A stretch of 64,000 nt of DNA, taken from positions 186,001-250,000 of the forward strand of contig NZ_JACYHF010000007.1 of the NCBI RefSeq assembly GCF_016482685.1, written 5' to 3'. Shown here piece by piece: positions 36,223-44,315 of the stretch. Made by a program: the position numbers and the translations under genes. Below the pieces are notes generated by a model that was not told where the DNA came from, did not search any database, and worked only from the letters and a program-made list of their open reading frames with translations. Every line of letters starts with the position of its first letter. Position 1 is the stretch's first letter. This stretch comes from Streptomyces sp. DSM 110735. Its GTDB lineage: Bacteria; Actinomycetota; Actinomycetes; Streptomycetales; Streptomycetaceae.

Positions 36223-37431
36223 GTGGGGGGCGCCGGGGTGGGCTCCTGGACCGGGAGCGACACGGTGCGCGCGGTGAACGGGCTGACCGCGAGGTGGGCG
36301 TGGCAGACCCCGGCGGACGGCACGGTGTTCTCGGCGGCCGGGGCGTGGCCGCTGCTGGCGTTCCTCGCGGACGGCGCGGACGGCGCGGCGCGGGCGGAGC
36401 TGTCCGAGGCTCTCGGGGTGCCCGCCGAGCACGCGGCGTCGGCGGCGCGGGGGCTGCTGGCCGCGCTGGACTCGGTCTCCGGTCTGGACGCGGCGCTCGG
36501 TCTGTGGGCGCACCAGAGCCTGCGGTTCCACGAGGAGTGGCGCGGGGGTCTGCCGGTGGGCAGCCACGGGGTGTTCGGGGACGACCTGATCACGGCTCAG
36601 GAACGGCTGGACGCCTGGGCGGTCGAGCGGACCGGCGGTCTGGTCGAGCGGATGCCGGTGACGCTGACGCGTGACGCGCGGCTGGTCCTGGCGAGCGCGC
36701 TCGCGCTGCGGACGACCTGGCGGCAGCCCTTCGGCGAGACGGCGCTGTTCCCGGAGTCCGGACCCTGGCGGGAGCGCAGGCTGCGCGGGCTGCACCGCAG
36801 GAGCGTGCGCCCCGACCGGGTGGGCGTCGCGGGCGCCCCGGAGGGCTTCGTCACCACGCTGACGGTGCCCGGGGACAACGGCGTCGACGTCCATCTGGTG
36901 CTCGGCGAGGAGCGCATGACGCCGGGGCAGGTGCTGGCGGCGGGCATCGGGGTGGTGGAGCGTACGGTCGCGGTGACTCCCGGGGGCGCGCTGCCGTTCG
37001 GGCACGTCGGACCGGGGCTGCACGTCGAGTCGCAGCCCGCGGTCGAGCCCGAGCCGATCGCGCTTGACGTGCGGACGGTGGCGTTCGAGGTGCGGACCGA
37101 CCACAACCTCCTCGAACAGCCCGGTCTGTTCGGGCTCGCCTCGGCCACCATGGTGCCGGGCTCCCACTTCCCCGGGATCAGCGCGGCGCCGCTCGCCATC
37201 GGCGCGGCACGGCAGTCGGCCGTGGCGCAGTTCGGCGCGCTCGGCTTCCGCGCGGGCGCGGTGACGGCGGTGATGGCGACGCCGGGCGGACTGCCCGACC
37301 ACCGCTACGAGACGACGGTGGTCCGCGCGACCTTCGACCGCCCCTTCGCCTTCCTCGCCGTCCACCGCGAGAGCCGCCTGATCCTGACGGCGGGGTGGGT
37401 GACGGAGCCGGTGCCGTACCAGGGCATGTGA
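36223..37431 (+). CDS. Serpin-family protein
   Basis: A protein of about 402 residues with serpin landmarks: an N-terminal helix-A region with NGLTARWAW, and SALALRTTWRQPF, the equivalent of the conserved NAIYFKGxWxxPF strand. Later come GALGFRAGAVTAV in the reactive-loop position and FDRPFAFLAVHRESRLILTAGWV, the conserved C-terminal serpin block. GTG 36223 (GGCGGAG before it) is a reasonable start; GTG 36208 and 36238 are alternatives. No signal peptide is seen. The hinge lacks the usual short-side-chain Ala/Thr run, so inhibitory activity is uncertain. Bacterial serpins are uncommon and usually thought to guard against proteases. Confidence 0.85.
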   Translation: MGGAGVGSWTGSDTVRAVNGLTARWAWQTPADGTVFSAAGAWPLLAFLADGADGAARAELSEALGVPAEHAASAARGLLAALDSVSGLDAALGLWAHQSLRFHEEWRGGLPVGSHGVFGDDLITAQERLDAWAVERTGGLVERMPVTLTRDARLVLASALALRTTWRQPFGETALFPESGPWRERRLRGLHRRSVRPDRVGVAGAPEGFVTTLTVPGDNGVDVHLVLGEERMTPGQVLAAGIGVVERTVAVTPGGALPFGHVGPGLHVESQPAVEPEPIALDVRTVAFEVRTDHNLLEQPGLFGLASATMVPGSHFPGISAAPLAIGAARQSAVAQFGALGFRAGAVTAVMATPGGLPDHRYETTVVRATFDRPFAFLAVHRESRLILTAGWVTEPVPYQGM

Positions 37432-37488
37432 ACTCGGCTCACAGGCAGGTTGGTTGTCAACGCCGGTCTGCCGTCGGCGGGGCTGTGG

Positions 37489-38256
37489 TCAGAGGGCGGT
37501 CTTCTGCACCGGTACCGTCTGCCGCTCCCCCGGCGTCTGACGGCCGACGGCGATCGCCAGGGCGGTCGCGAGCGCGGCCAGGGGGAGCCAGATCGCGGGC
37601 ATGGCCCACAACGGCAGCCCGAACTTGAGGGCGACCAGCGCCGCGATCAGCCCCGCCCCGGCGAGACCAGCGGCCAGGGCTGCCGTCAGCTTCGGTCCGC
37701 GCCGCCACCCGCGCTCCTTCGGCGACCGCAGCCGCCAGCCACACGCCACCGCGAGCACCAGACAGGACGGTCCGCAGACGACGAGCAGGGCGACGATGCT
37801 CTCGGGCAGCGCGTCCGGGCTGTTCTCGGTGACCTGCACCGCGCCGCCGGCGGATATCCGCACCAGACGACCACGCCAGATCGTGCCCGTGACCCGGTCG
37901 CCCTCGTCGAGCCCGGACAGCACCGGACCGTCGTTGCGGAACTCGGTGGGCCACTTGCCGCCGCCGGGCGAGATCAGGGTGGCGTGGATGCCGTCCCCGC
38001 GCCTGCCCGACCACAGATGGATGGCGGTGACGGTGAACGGCTGCCGCCACAGGCAGTCGGCGGGCTCACGCGGCACGGAGCGGCAGGGCACCGCCTCCTT
38101 GAGCGCACGGTCGCGCTCGACGGTGCGGGGCAGTTGGAGACCCGCGAACGCGAGCAGGCCGACTGCCACGAGGGAGCACAGCAACGCGGTGACGGCGACG
38201 TAGACGCTGCCGTATCTTCCGCCCCTGATACGTCCGACCTGACCGACGTCACTCAC
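37489..38256 (-). CDS. Polytopic membrane protein of unknown function
   Basis: A protein of about 255 residues from GTG 38256; ATG 38292 and 38313 are in-frame alternatives. One transmembrane helix near the N-terminus (VYVAVTALLCSLVAVGLLAF) precedes an extracytoplasmic domain with two cysteines (VPCRSVPREPADCLW). Three helices fill the C-terminal half (SIVALLVVCG..., LTAALAAGLAGAG..., PAIWLPLAALATALAIAV). No family is recognised. It converges on the serpin gene and is preceded by a tandem-repeat array. Confidence 0.75.
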   Translation of the reverse strand: MSDVGQVGRIRGGRYGSVYVAVTALLCSLVAVGLLAFAGLQLPRTVERDRALKEAVPCRSVPREPADCLWRQPFTVTAIHLWSGRRGDGIHATLISPGGGKWPTEFRNDGPVLSGLDEGDRVTGTIWRGRLVRISAGGAVQVTENSPDALPESIVALLVVCGPSCLVLAVACGWRLRSPKERGWRRGPKLTAALAAGLAGAGLIAALVALKFGLPLWAMPAIWLPLAALATALAIAVGRQTPGERQTVPVQKTAL

Positions 38257-38369
38257 GGAACCGCCCCCCGTCCGCTGAAGTAGCTTCCGCATTGTGGCAG
38301 TCGCCTCGGACAACGTTGCCTTGGGGGCACTGCCGGGCGGGCGGGCTGTTCGCGGCGCGGGCGGGCGGC

Positions 38370-38475
38370 GGAGGTCCGGCGGGTGTACGGCGAGGGTCCG
38401 GCGGGCGTCGGCGGAGGTCCGGCGGGCGTCGGCGGAGGTCCGGCGGGCGTCGGCGGAGGTCCGGCGGGCGTCGGC
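38370..38475. repeat. 21-bp tandem repeat array (five units)
   Basis: Units follow ggaggtccggcgggcgtcggc. The first (38370-38391) is degenerate and one base longer, the second (38392-38412) nearly perfect, and three units (38413-38433, 38434-38454, 38455-38475) are identical. The array lies between the SPW-repeat and membrane-protein genes. The period is a multiple of three and both strands stay open, but no start or ribosome-binding site supports translation. Confidence 0.85.
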
Positions 38476-38537
38476 AAGCCGGACCCGGCCCCACCGGTCG
38501 AGGTGAAGCCGGGCCGTGAACCCCGGGCCCTACGGGC

Positions 38538-39011
38538 TTACGGGCGGATCATCCCCGCCGCGCGGTCACGCCGACCGCCACCGGTCCTGTTGGCCGCGGC
38601 ACCGGCCGCGAGGGCGAGCAGCAGACCGACGGCGCCGACGACGACGTTGCTGACGATCGTGCGCGTGGTGGCCACGTTCCCCGCGACCACCCACGGCGAG
38701 ATGATCATCCAGACGCCGATCAGGGCAGCCGCCCACGCGCGGGCGTGGGTGCGCTCGTAGGCGTGGCCGAAGCCGCTCATCAGCAGGGCGTAGGCGACGC
38801 CCGCGATCAGGTTGTTCACCGCGAGGGTGCTGAACCCGTTGAACCCCGCGATCCACGGGGACGCCGCCATGTACAGCCCCGTGATCAGCGCCAGCGCCTC
38901 GACAGCCTGCCCCTGCCGCGTCGCGGCCGCCCGCTCCGCCAGCACGAAGCGCTCCCGCATCTCCAGGATGTCGGGGTGGGACTCCATCGTGGTGTGCATT
39001 CGTTCCGTCAT
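38538..39011 (-). CDS. SPW-repeat membrane protein
   Basis: A 157-residue protein from ATG 39011 with an AGGAGGCG site. It has two SPW-type repeats: hydrophobic helix pairs containing ASPWIAG (SPW at 51-53) and ISPWVVAG (105-107). Four membrane helices in total follow an N-terminal, charged, amphipathic segment. The family is widespread in soil actinobacteria and of unknown function. It is divergent from the cold-shock gene. Confidence 0.88.
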   Translation of the reverse strand: MTERMHTTMESHPDILEMRERFVLAERAAATRQGQAVEALALITGLYMAASPWIAGFNGFSTLAVNNLIAGVAYALLMSGFGHAYERTHARAWAAALIGVWMIISPWVVAGNVATTRTIVSNVVVGAVGLLLALAAGAAANRTGGGRRDRAAGMIRP

Positions 39012-39132
39012 GATCGCGCCTCCTGCGTCAGGACTCCACGTGCATGGATCCGGCGCGAGTCGAGTACCCACCGATTCCCCACGCAATATCTGTGTTCGCG
39101 GGATGAGGGTTCGACGTGGGCCGCCCACAGAT

Positions 39133-39162
39133 TTATTGCCCCGGCGAACCGAATGCAATTAT
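39133..39162 (+). promoter_or_regulatory. Predicted promoter of cold-shock gene with long leader
   Basis: A -35-like TTATTG (39133-39138) and a -10-like AATTAT (39157-39162) are separated by 18 bp in the most AT-rich part of a 306-bp intergenic region. Transcription from here would give a 5' leader of about 150 nt, the length typical of cold-shock mRNAs that fold to control their own translation. Confidence 0.5.
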
Positions 39163-39317
39163 CCACCGCACACGAACCGCTACGACGTGCTACTGTCGAT
39201 CTCGGTTGCAGTTGTGGTTCCCAAAAGCGATTCCGGTCTTTTCCGGGCGGGGTAATCATCGCGGCGACACGGTGTCCGCACGGTGCGGGCACCGGCGATA
39301 CCCCGAAGGAGAATGAC

Positions 39318-39521
39318 ATGGCTACTGGCACCGTGAAGTGGTTCAACGCGGAAAAGGGCTTCGGCTTCATCGCGCAGGACGGTGGCGGCGCGGACGTGTT
39401 CGCCCACTACTCGAACATCGCCACCCAGGGCTTCCGTGAGCTGCTCGAAGGCCAGAAGGTGAGCTTCGACATCGCGCAGGGCCAGAAGGGCCCGACGGCC
39501 GAGAACATCGTTCCCGCCTGA
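39318..39521 (+). CDS. Cold-shock protein (CspA family)
   Basis: A 67-residue OB-fold protein. It has RNP1-like KGFGFI and RNP2-like VFAHY nucleic-acid-binding motifs and begins [29 protein letters not shown] provides the ribosome-binding site. It binds single-stranded RNA/DNA as an RNA chaperone. Its neighbour 176 bp downstream is a DEAD-box helicase, and the cold-shock protein/helicase pairing is a recurring Streptomyces arrangement suited to remodelling structured RNA at low temperature. Confidence 0.96.
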   Translation: MATGTVKWFNAEKGFGFIAQDGGGADVFAHYSNIATQGFRELLEGQKVSFDIAQGQKGPTAENIVPA

Positions 39522-39542
39522 CGCGACTGTCGCGCACGTGCA

Positions 39543-39577
39543 GATGGGCCCGCATCCTTCGGGGTGCGGGTCCCATC
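39543..39577 (+). terminator. Terminator after cold-shock gene
   Basis: A hairpin with arms gatgggcccgcatcc (from 39543) and ggggtgcgggtcccatc (to 39577), around a TTC loop with one bulge. It begins 22 bp after the cold-shock stop. It may be partial, allowing some read-through into the helicase gene. Confidence 0.75.
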
Positions 39578-39697
39578 CGTATATCCCGCACGGCAGCTTT
39601 ATTATTTCGCGTTCCATTCGGCCGTTTCTCGCAATTCTCGGCACCGTTCAGCGCCGCGGGAATTCCTTGATATGCGCCGCATCGAGGAAGGTTCCGC

Positions 39698-41140
39698 ATG
39701 AACCGCACACGAATGAACAACCGCGCCGCTCGTCCCCGCGGCGGGACTTCCGGTGGTCACAGCCGTCGCTCCGCCCCGCAGGGTGAGTTCGCGCTTCCCC
39801 GGACCATCACTCCCGCGCTTCCGGCCGTGGAAAACTTCGCCGATCTCGACATGCCCGGGGAACTCCTGTCCGCGCTCGGCTCGCAGGGCGTGACCGTCCC
39901 GTTCCCGATCCAGGCGGCGACCCTGCCGAACTCCCTGGCGGGCCGCGACGTACTCGGTCGCGGGCGCACCGGTTCCGGCAAGACCCTCGCCTTCGGTCTC
40001 GCGCTGCTGGCCCGCACCGCCGGGCGGCGTGCCGAGCCCCGGCAGCCGCTGGGGCTGGTCCTCGTACCGACACGTGAGCTGGCGCAGCAGGTCACCGACG
40101 CCCTCGCCCCCTACGCGCGCTCCGTGAGGCTGCGGCTGGCCACGGTCGTGGGCGGGATGCCGATCGGCAGGCAGGTCTCCGCGCTGCGCGGCGGTGCGGA
40201 GATCGTCGTCGCCACCCCGGGCCGCCTCAAGGACCTCATCGACCGCGGCGACTGCCGACTGGACCAGGTCGACGTCACCGTCCTGGACGAGGCCGACCAG
40301 ATGGCCGACATGGGGTTCATGCCCCAGGTCACCGCGCTGCTCGACCTGGTACGCCCCGGCGGTCAGCGGATGCTGTTCTCCGCGACCCTCGACCGCAACG
40401 TCGACCTGCTCGTGCGCCGTTACCTCGGCGACCCGGTCGTGCACTCCGTCGACCCGTCGGCCGGTGCGGTCACGACGATGGAGCACCACGTGCTCCACGT
40501 CCACGGCGCAGACAAGCACGCGGCCACCACCGAGATCGCGGCGCGTGAGGGCCGTCTGATCATGTTCCTCGACACCAAGCACGCCGTCGACCGGCTCACC
40601 GAACACCTCCTGAACAGCGGGGTGCGCGCCGCCGCCCTGCACGGCGGGAAGTCGCAGCCCCAGCGCACCCGCACGCTGGCGCAGTTCAAGTCCGGGCATG
40701 TCGGCGTGCTGGTGGCGACCAACGTCGCGGCGCGCGGCATCCACGTCGACGACCTCGACCTCGTCGTCAACGTCGACCCGCCCACCGACCACAAGGACTA
40801 CCTGCACCGCGGCGGCCGTACGGCCCGTGCCGGGCGGTCCGGCAGCGTGGTCACCCTCGTCACCCCGAACCAGCGGCGCGGCGTGTCCCGCCTCATGGCG
40901 GCGGCCGGGATCGTCCCGCAGACGACCCAGGTCCGCTCCGGCGACGAGGCCCTGCGCCGCATCACCGGCGCCCAGACCCCTTCGGGGATCCCGGTCGTCA
41001 TCACCGCGCCCGTCACCGAACGCCCCAAGCGACGCGGCGCCCCCTCACGCGGCCGTCGCCGCGCCCCCTCGGCGGCTTCGGCCGCTTCGGCGAACCGGCG
41101 CGCGCCCGCCCAGCGGTCCGTCACCGACGCGGCGGCCTAG
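39698..41140 (+). CDS. DEAD-box ATP-dependent RNA helicase
   Basis: A 480-residue helicase. Motif I is TGSGKT (91-96), Ia PTRELAQQ, II DEAD (in VLDEADQMADMGF), III SAT, and VI HRGGRTARAGR. The Arg/Gly/Ser-rich N-terminal tail and the basic C-terminal tail (PKRRGAPSRGRRRAP) probably add RNA binding. It unwinds RNA duplexes during ribosome assembly or mRNA turnover. Located behind the cold-shock gene, it probably contributes to cold or stress adaptation. GAGGAAGG precedes ATG 39698. Confidence 0.95.
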   Translation: MNRTRMNNRAARPRGGTSGGHSRRSAPQGEFALPRTITPALPAVENFADLDMPGELLSALGSQGVTVPFPIQAATLPNSLAGRDVLGRGRTGSGKTLAFGLALLARTAGRRAEPRQPLGLVLVPTRELAQQVTDALAPYARSVRLRLATVVGGMPIGRQVSALRGGAEIVVATPGRLKDLIDRGDCRLDQVDVTVLDEADQMADMGFMPQVTALLDLVRPGGQRMLFSATLDRNVDLLVRRYLGDPVVHSVDPSAGAVTTMEHHVLHVHGADKHAATTEIAAREGRLIMFLDTKHAVDRLTEHLLNSGVRAAALHGGKSQPQRTRTLAQFKSGHVGVLVATNVAARGIHVDDLDLVVNVDPPTDHKDYLHRGGRTARAGRSGSVVTLVTPNQRRGVSRLMAAAGIVPQTTQVRSGDEALRRITGAQTPSGIPVVITAPVTERPKRRGAPSRGRRRAPSAASAASANRRAPAQRSVTDAAA

Positions 41141-41185
41141 GCGCCCCGCGCCCGGGAAACCCACCCATCCCGCAGGAGGCACCTC

Positions 41186-41497
41186 TTGACGCCGATCCGG
41201 ACGCACCCCGGCCCGACAGACGCGAGTCATGCACACAGGACGGCGCTCGACGCCTCGGACGCGGCCGGGCCGCAGGTCTGGGGCGCGATGACCGTGGAGG
41301 TGGCGCTGTCCGTCATGGCCGCCGCCCGTACGGGGCGTCTGGTCGTCTGCGACGAGGACGGCCGACGCACCGGCCTGGTCACCCTGGACCTCCTCACCAC
41401 CGTCCGCGACAGCTCCGGCTACACGGACCACGTCCGTCTGCGTGACATCACCGAGGAACACGGCAACACTACGTGCACCCTCGTCCACCCCCGCTGA
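41186..41497 (+). CDS. Single CBS-like domain protein
   Basis: A 103-residue protein starting at TTG 41186 with CAGGAGGC at good spacing. Residues 33-92 (GAMTVEVALSVMAAARTGRLVVCDEDGRRTGLVTLDLL...) resemble one CBS motif, with the typical V-x-x-A-x-x-x-M and RLVVCDEDGRR-G-L-V-T pattern. CBS pairs usually bind adenine nucleotides, so this one would need to dimerise. It follows the helicase by 45 bp and is probably in the same operon, suggesting a link between energy status and RNA metabolism, which is speculative. Confidence 0.75.
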   Translation: MTPIRTHPGPTDASHAHRTALDASDAAGPQVWGAMTVEVALSVMAAARTGRLVVCDEDGRRTGLVTLDLLTTVRDSSGYTDHVRLRDITEEHGNTTCTLVHPR

Positions 41498-41547
41498 ACC
41501 GCACTCACCCCACCTGGATCCGTTCCCTCCTCTCCCTGTGAGGCATC

Positions 41548-41871
41548 ATGCGCTGTGTCATCGCCCGTTTCCCCTTCGACCTGAGCAAGCAGGGCGTGCT
41601 GGACTCCATGAAGGGCGTCAAGCCCGAGGAGGTCACCGCCGAGTTCGTCGTCATCGGGCGACGCCAGTACCCCGCGAAGCAGGTCGGCCAGGTCGTCACC
41701 CGGCAGGACCGCCGCGATTTCAGCGCCGGTGAGGTCCTGAAGGCGATGACCCAGCTCGGCTTCACCTGCGGCACCCGCGCCGAAGCCGTACCCGCGCCCG
41801 CCCCCGCGCCGACGGCCGACCCCTACGAGCAGGCATCCGCGGCGCTCGGCACCCCTCAGTGGTCGGAGTGA
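41548..41871 (+). CDS. Conserved hypothetical protein downstream of DEAD-box helicase
   Basis: A 107-residue protein. The conserved part is residues 1-75 (MRCVIARFPFDLSKQGVLDSMKGVKP... ending LTQLGFTC-like), with a Pro/Ala linker and an acidic C-terminal tail. I recognise it as a recurrent companion of cold-shock protein/helicase clusters in Streptomyces, but it has no named domain. It lies 50 bp after the CBS-like gene in the same direction. A role with RNA or the helicase is only suggested by context. Confidence 0.75.
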   Translation: MRCVIARFPFDLSKQGVLDSMKGVKPEEVTAEFVVIGRRQYPAKQVGQVVTRQDRRDFSAGEVLKAMTQLGFTCGTRAEAVPAPAPAPTADPYEQASAALGTPQWSE

Positions 41872-41898
41872 CCGCAGCCGCCCGCGTCCTCACGCTCC

Positions 41899-42240
41899 TC
41901 ACGCCGACGGGCTCGGCCCGCCGGCGTGCTGGGCGCGGAGCTCCTCGTTGATGCGCTGAGCTTCTTCCAACTGGTCCTCAAGAATGATGATGCGACAGGC
42001 GGCCTCTATGGGCGTGCCCTGGTCGACGAGTTCACGCGCGCGGGCGGCGATACGGAGCTGGTAGCGCGAATAGCGGCGATGGCCGCCCTCGGAGCGCAGC
42101 GGGGTGATCAGCCGGTGCTCGCCCAGGGCGCGGAGGAAGGCAGGGGTGGCGCCGAGCATCTCGGCAGCCCGGCCCATGGTGTAGGCGGGGTAGTCGTCGT
42201 CGTCGAGGGGGACGAGGGGGCGGGTACTGCGAGGGGGCAT
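41899..42240 (-). CDS. MerR-family transcriptional regulator
   Basis: A 113-residue regulator from ATG 42240 (GAAGAGG site). It has a MerR winged helix (YTMGRAAEMLGATPAFLRALGEHRLITPLRSEGGHRRYSRYQL, about 18-60), followed by a dimerisation helix rich in Glu/Gln at the C-terminus. No cysteine-based metal or drug pocket is present, so it is a short, effector-less member. It is convergent with the helicase cluster. Such small MerR proteins next to cold-shock/DEAD genes are seen in other Streptomyces; the targets are unknown. Confidence 0.88.
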   Translation of the reverse strand: MPPRSTRPLVPLDDDDYPAYTMGRAAEMLGATPAFLRALGEHRLITPLRSEGGHRRYSRYQLRIAARARELVDQGTPIEAACRIIILEDQLEEAQRINEELRAQHAGGPSPSA

Positions 42241-42903
42241 AGACCTCTTCTTCCGGGGACGCGTCGGGGGGCCCGAGCGCCACATGGCGCCCGGGCCCCG
42301 AGCTATCACACCATCTACCGGCTGATTTCGCCGATCTTCTGTGTCCGCAGGTTCCGCCGGATGGGGCAGGACTGCGGGGATCGCGGATGCGTGACCGGGG
42401 ACCACCTTCCAATCGGGGCCTGCGGTACCCGGGCGATACCCGCCCGGGCGATCCTGATGGCGTTCCGCTCCTTTTCTCGTCGTGCGACTTCTGGGGTACG
42501 AGGACGACGCTAGCCCTGCCGCACGGCAATGTCTACTCCCGCCACTACAGATTTACTCCATCTGCAGGCACCGGGATTCTGCCGCGCGTGCACTTGTGTG
42601 CGTGAACCGGTCCGGCTGGGCACCCCTAGGCGGAGAGCCAGCCGCGTACGCCCACTTCGTCGCCGCCCGGCTGTTCTGCGTCCGGGTCGACGCGGCCCAC
42701 GGGCAAAGAGGCAACGGGCAACCCCGCCGAACCCCGGCCCTCGACGTGCACCTCATGTCAAACTCCCTCTCGGATGCGAAGCGAAACGAATCCGTCACGA
42801 TGTGTGCTTGCCGTCGGGCTTGACGTCGCCAGTGAACGTCGAACGGAAGTTCCCTGCGGGGGTGCACGGCTCTCGCGGTCGCTGTTCGAGGGGGAGGGCA
42901 GCA
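42241..42903. other. Long intergenic region between MerR and XRE/TPR genes
   Basis: About 660 bp. No gene with normal codon bias is seen; the frames running into the XRE gene lack starts with ribosome-binding sites. It contains short inverted repeats (cagat/atctg at 42548-42564) and a duplicated cccgggcgat motif near 42429-42453. A TTGACG -35-like box at 42820-42825 has no convincing -10 partner. Probably the regulatory region of both flanking regulators. Confidence 0.5.
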
Positions 42904-44148
42904 ATGAGCACAGCTTCACGTTTCGGGCCGGAACTTCGCCGATTGCGGCAGGTGGCGGGACTGTCCCTGACTCAGTTCTCCATGGCGCTGAATTACGACA
43001 AAGGGCACCTCAGCAAGGTCGAGCGCGGGAAGCGTTCCGCATCCTCCGAACTGGCCCGACGGTGCGACGCCTTCCTCGGCGCGAACGGCGAGCTGCAAGG
43101 TCTTGTCGACCACCCCGAACCCGGCTCGGACAGCGCCGATACCTCCGTCTGTCCCAGCCTCGGCACCGTCAGGCGCCGGGCGGTTCTCGCAGCGGGTACC
43201 GGGGCACTGATCGACCTCCGTCCGAAGGACGACGGTCAGGCGTCCTCCGCCGCCGAATCCCTTCTCCCCTCGTACCGCGCGCAGTTCGACCAGTTACGAC
43301 AGCTCGGCCAGTCCACCGCGCCGAGGGCCCTGCTTCCCCTGCTGGAGATACAGACGCGCAGGATCGCCGAGCTGGCCGCCGACGTCCCGTCCACCGTCCG
43401 GGTCCCCGTGCTCCTGCTCGCGTCGCGGTTCGCGGAATTCACCGGCTGGATGGCCCAGGAGGCAGGGGACAGCGGCGCGGCTCTCGACTGGACCGACGAG
43501 GCCGCCGAGCTGGCGCGCGCCGGCGGTGATCCGCACCTCGGTTCCTACGCGCTCGTGCGACGCGCGCTGCTCACCCTCTACGGCGGCGACGCCGCAAGCA
43601 CCATCGCCCTGGCCCGCAGGGCTCAGAGCGATGAACTCCCGCCGCGCATCAGGGGACTCGCGGCCCAGCGGGAGGCGCAGGGACACGCCCTGGCCGGTGA
43701 CGAACGTGGCTGCCTCCGCAGTCTCGACAAGGCACGGGAACTGCTGGACAGCGACGACGCCCGCAGCGGCGCCGAGCCCGTGATCGGCACCACTCACGTG
43801 AGCGATCCGGCGGCGATGACGACCGGCTGGTGCCTGTACGACCTCGGTCACCCCAAAGCCGCCGCCGAGGTCCTCGACCGGGAATACCGCCGTCTGCCGC
43901 CGAACGCGCTGCGCACCCGTACCCGCTACGGCTTTCGCCGGTCCCTGGCCCATGCCGCCTCCGGCGAGGTCGAGCACGCGTGCGCGATCGCCGGGAAGCT
44001 CCTGGGGCTGATGCCGGCCGTGCCTTCGGCGACGGTGCACAGCGACATCCGGCGTCTCGCCCAAGAGCTCTCCAGGTTCCGGAGCAGCAGGGCCGTACGC
44101 GATCTGCAACCGGCGCTGGCACAGGTGTTCGCCCCCGCGTACGGCTGA
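42904..44148 (+). CDS. XRE-family regulator with TPR-like helical C-terminus
   Basis: A 414-residue protein. It has an N-terminal helix-turn-helix (about 6-60; LRRLRQVAGLSLTQFSMALNYDKGHLSKVERGKR). An Ala-rich link and a helical repeat region of about 300 residues, rich in AxxLAR-type TPR-like helices, follow. Proteins with this layout are common in Streptomyces and are often encoded next to specialised operons, where the TPR-like region senses a protein or small ligand. It lies 167 bp upstream of the TIR operon in the same orientation. It could be that operon's controller, but it could equally be independent. Confidence 0.85.
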   Translation: MSTASRFGPELRRLRQVAGLSLTQFSMALNYDKGHLSKVERGKRSASSELARRCDAFLGANGELQGLVDHPEPGSDSADTSVCPSLGTVRRRAVLAAGTGALIDLRPKDDGQASSAAESLLPSYRAQFDQLRQLGQSTAPRALLPLLEIQTRRIAELAADVPSTVRVPVLLLASRFAEFTGWMAQEAGDSGAALDWTDEAAELARAGGDPHLGSYALVRRALLTLYGGDAASTIALARRAQSDELPPRIRGLAAQREAQGHALAGDERGCLRSLDKARELLDSDDARSGAEPVIGTTHVSDPAAMTTGWCLYDLGHPKAAAEVLDREYRRLPPNALRTRTRYGFRRSLAHAASGEVEHACAIAGKLLGLMPAVPSATVHSDIRRLAQELSRFRSSRAVRDLQPALAQVFAPAYG

Positions 44149-44315
44149 CCCCGACCCCACGACCGACACCGACTCGCACTGCCCGAGCCGCCGTACGCCC
44201 TCCCGTGGACGGGTCATGCCGTCACACGGCCGGGACCTCATGTGTCCGGGTGCCAGGGCCGCGTCCGTAGCCCTTGGCTTCCGCCTTCCGGCTTTCTCTC
44301 ACAAAGGGGATCTCC

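Noticed and set aside
38370..38475. Possible CRISPR array.
   Set aside because: Units are contiguous without variable spacers and no cas genes are nearby.
39060..39110. A SigB-like GGGTAC -10 element before the SPW-repeat gene on the minus strand.
   Set aside because: The matching -35 (GNNTN14-16) is not convincing, so I did not annotate it.
42529..42903. N-terminal extension of the XRE/TPR-like regulator.
   Set aside because: ATG 42904 has a good ribosome-binding site and the helix-turn-helix starts right after it; upstream codons are Arg/Pro-rich.
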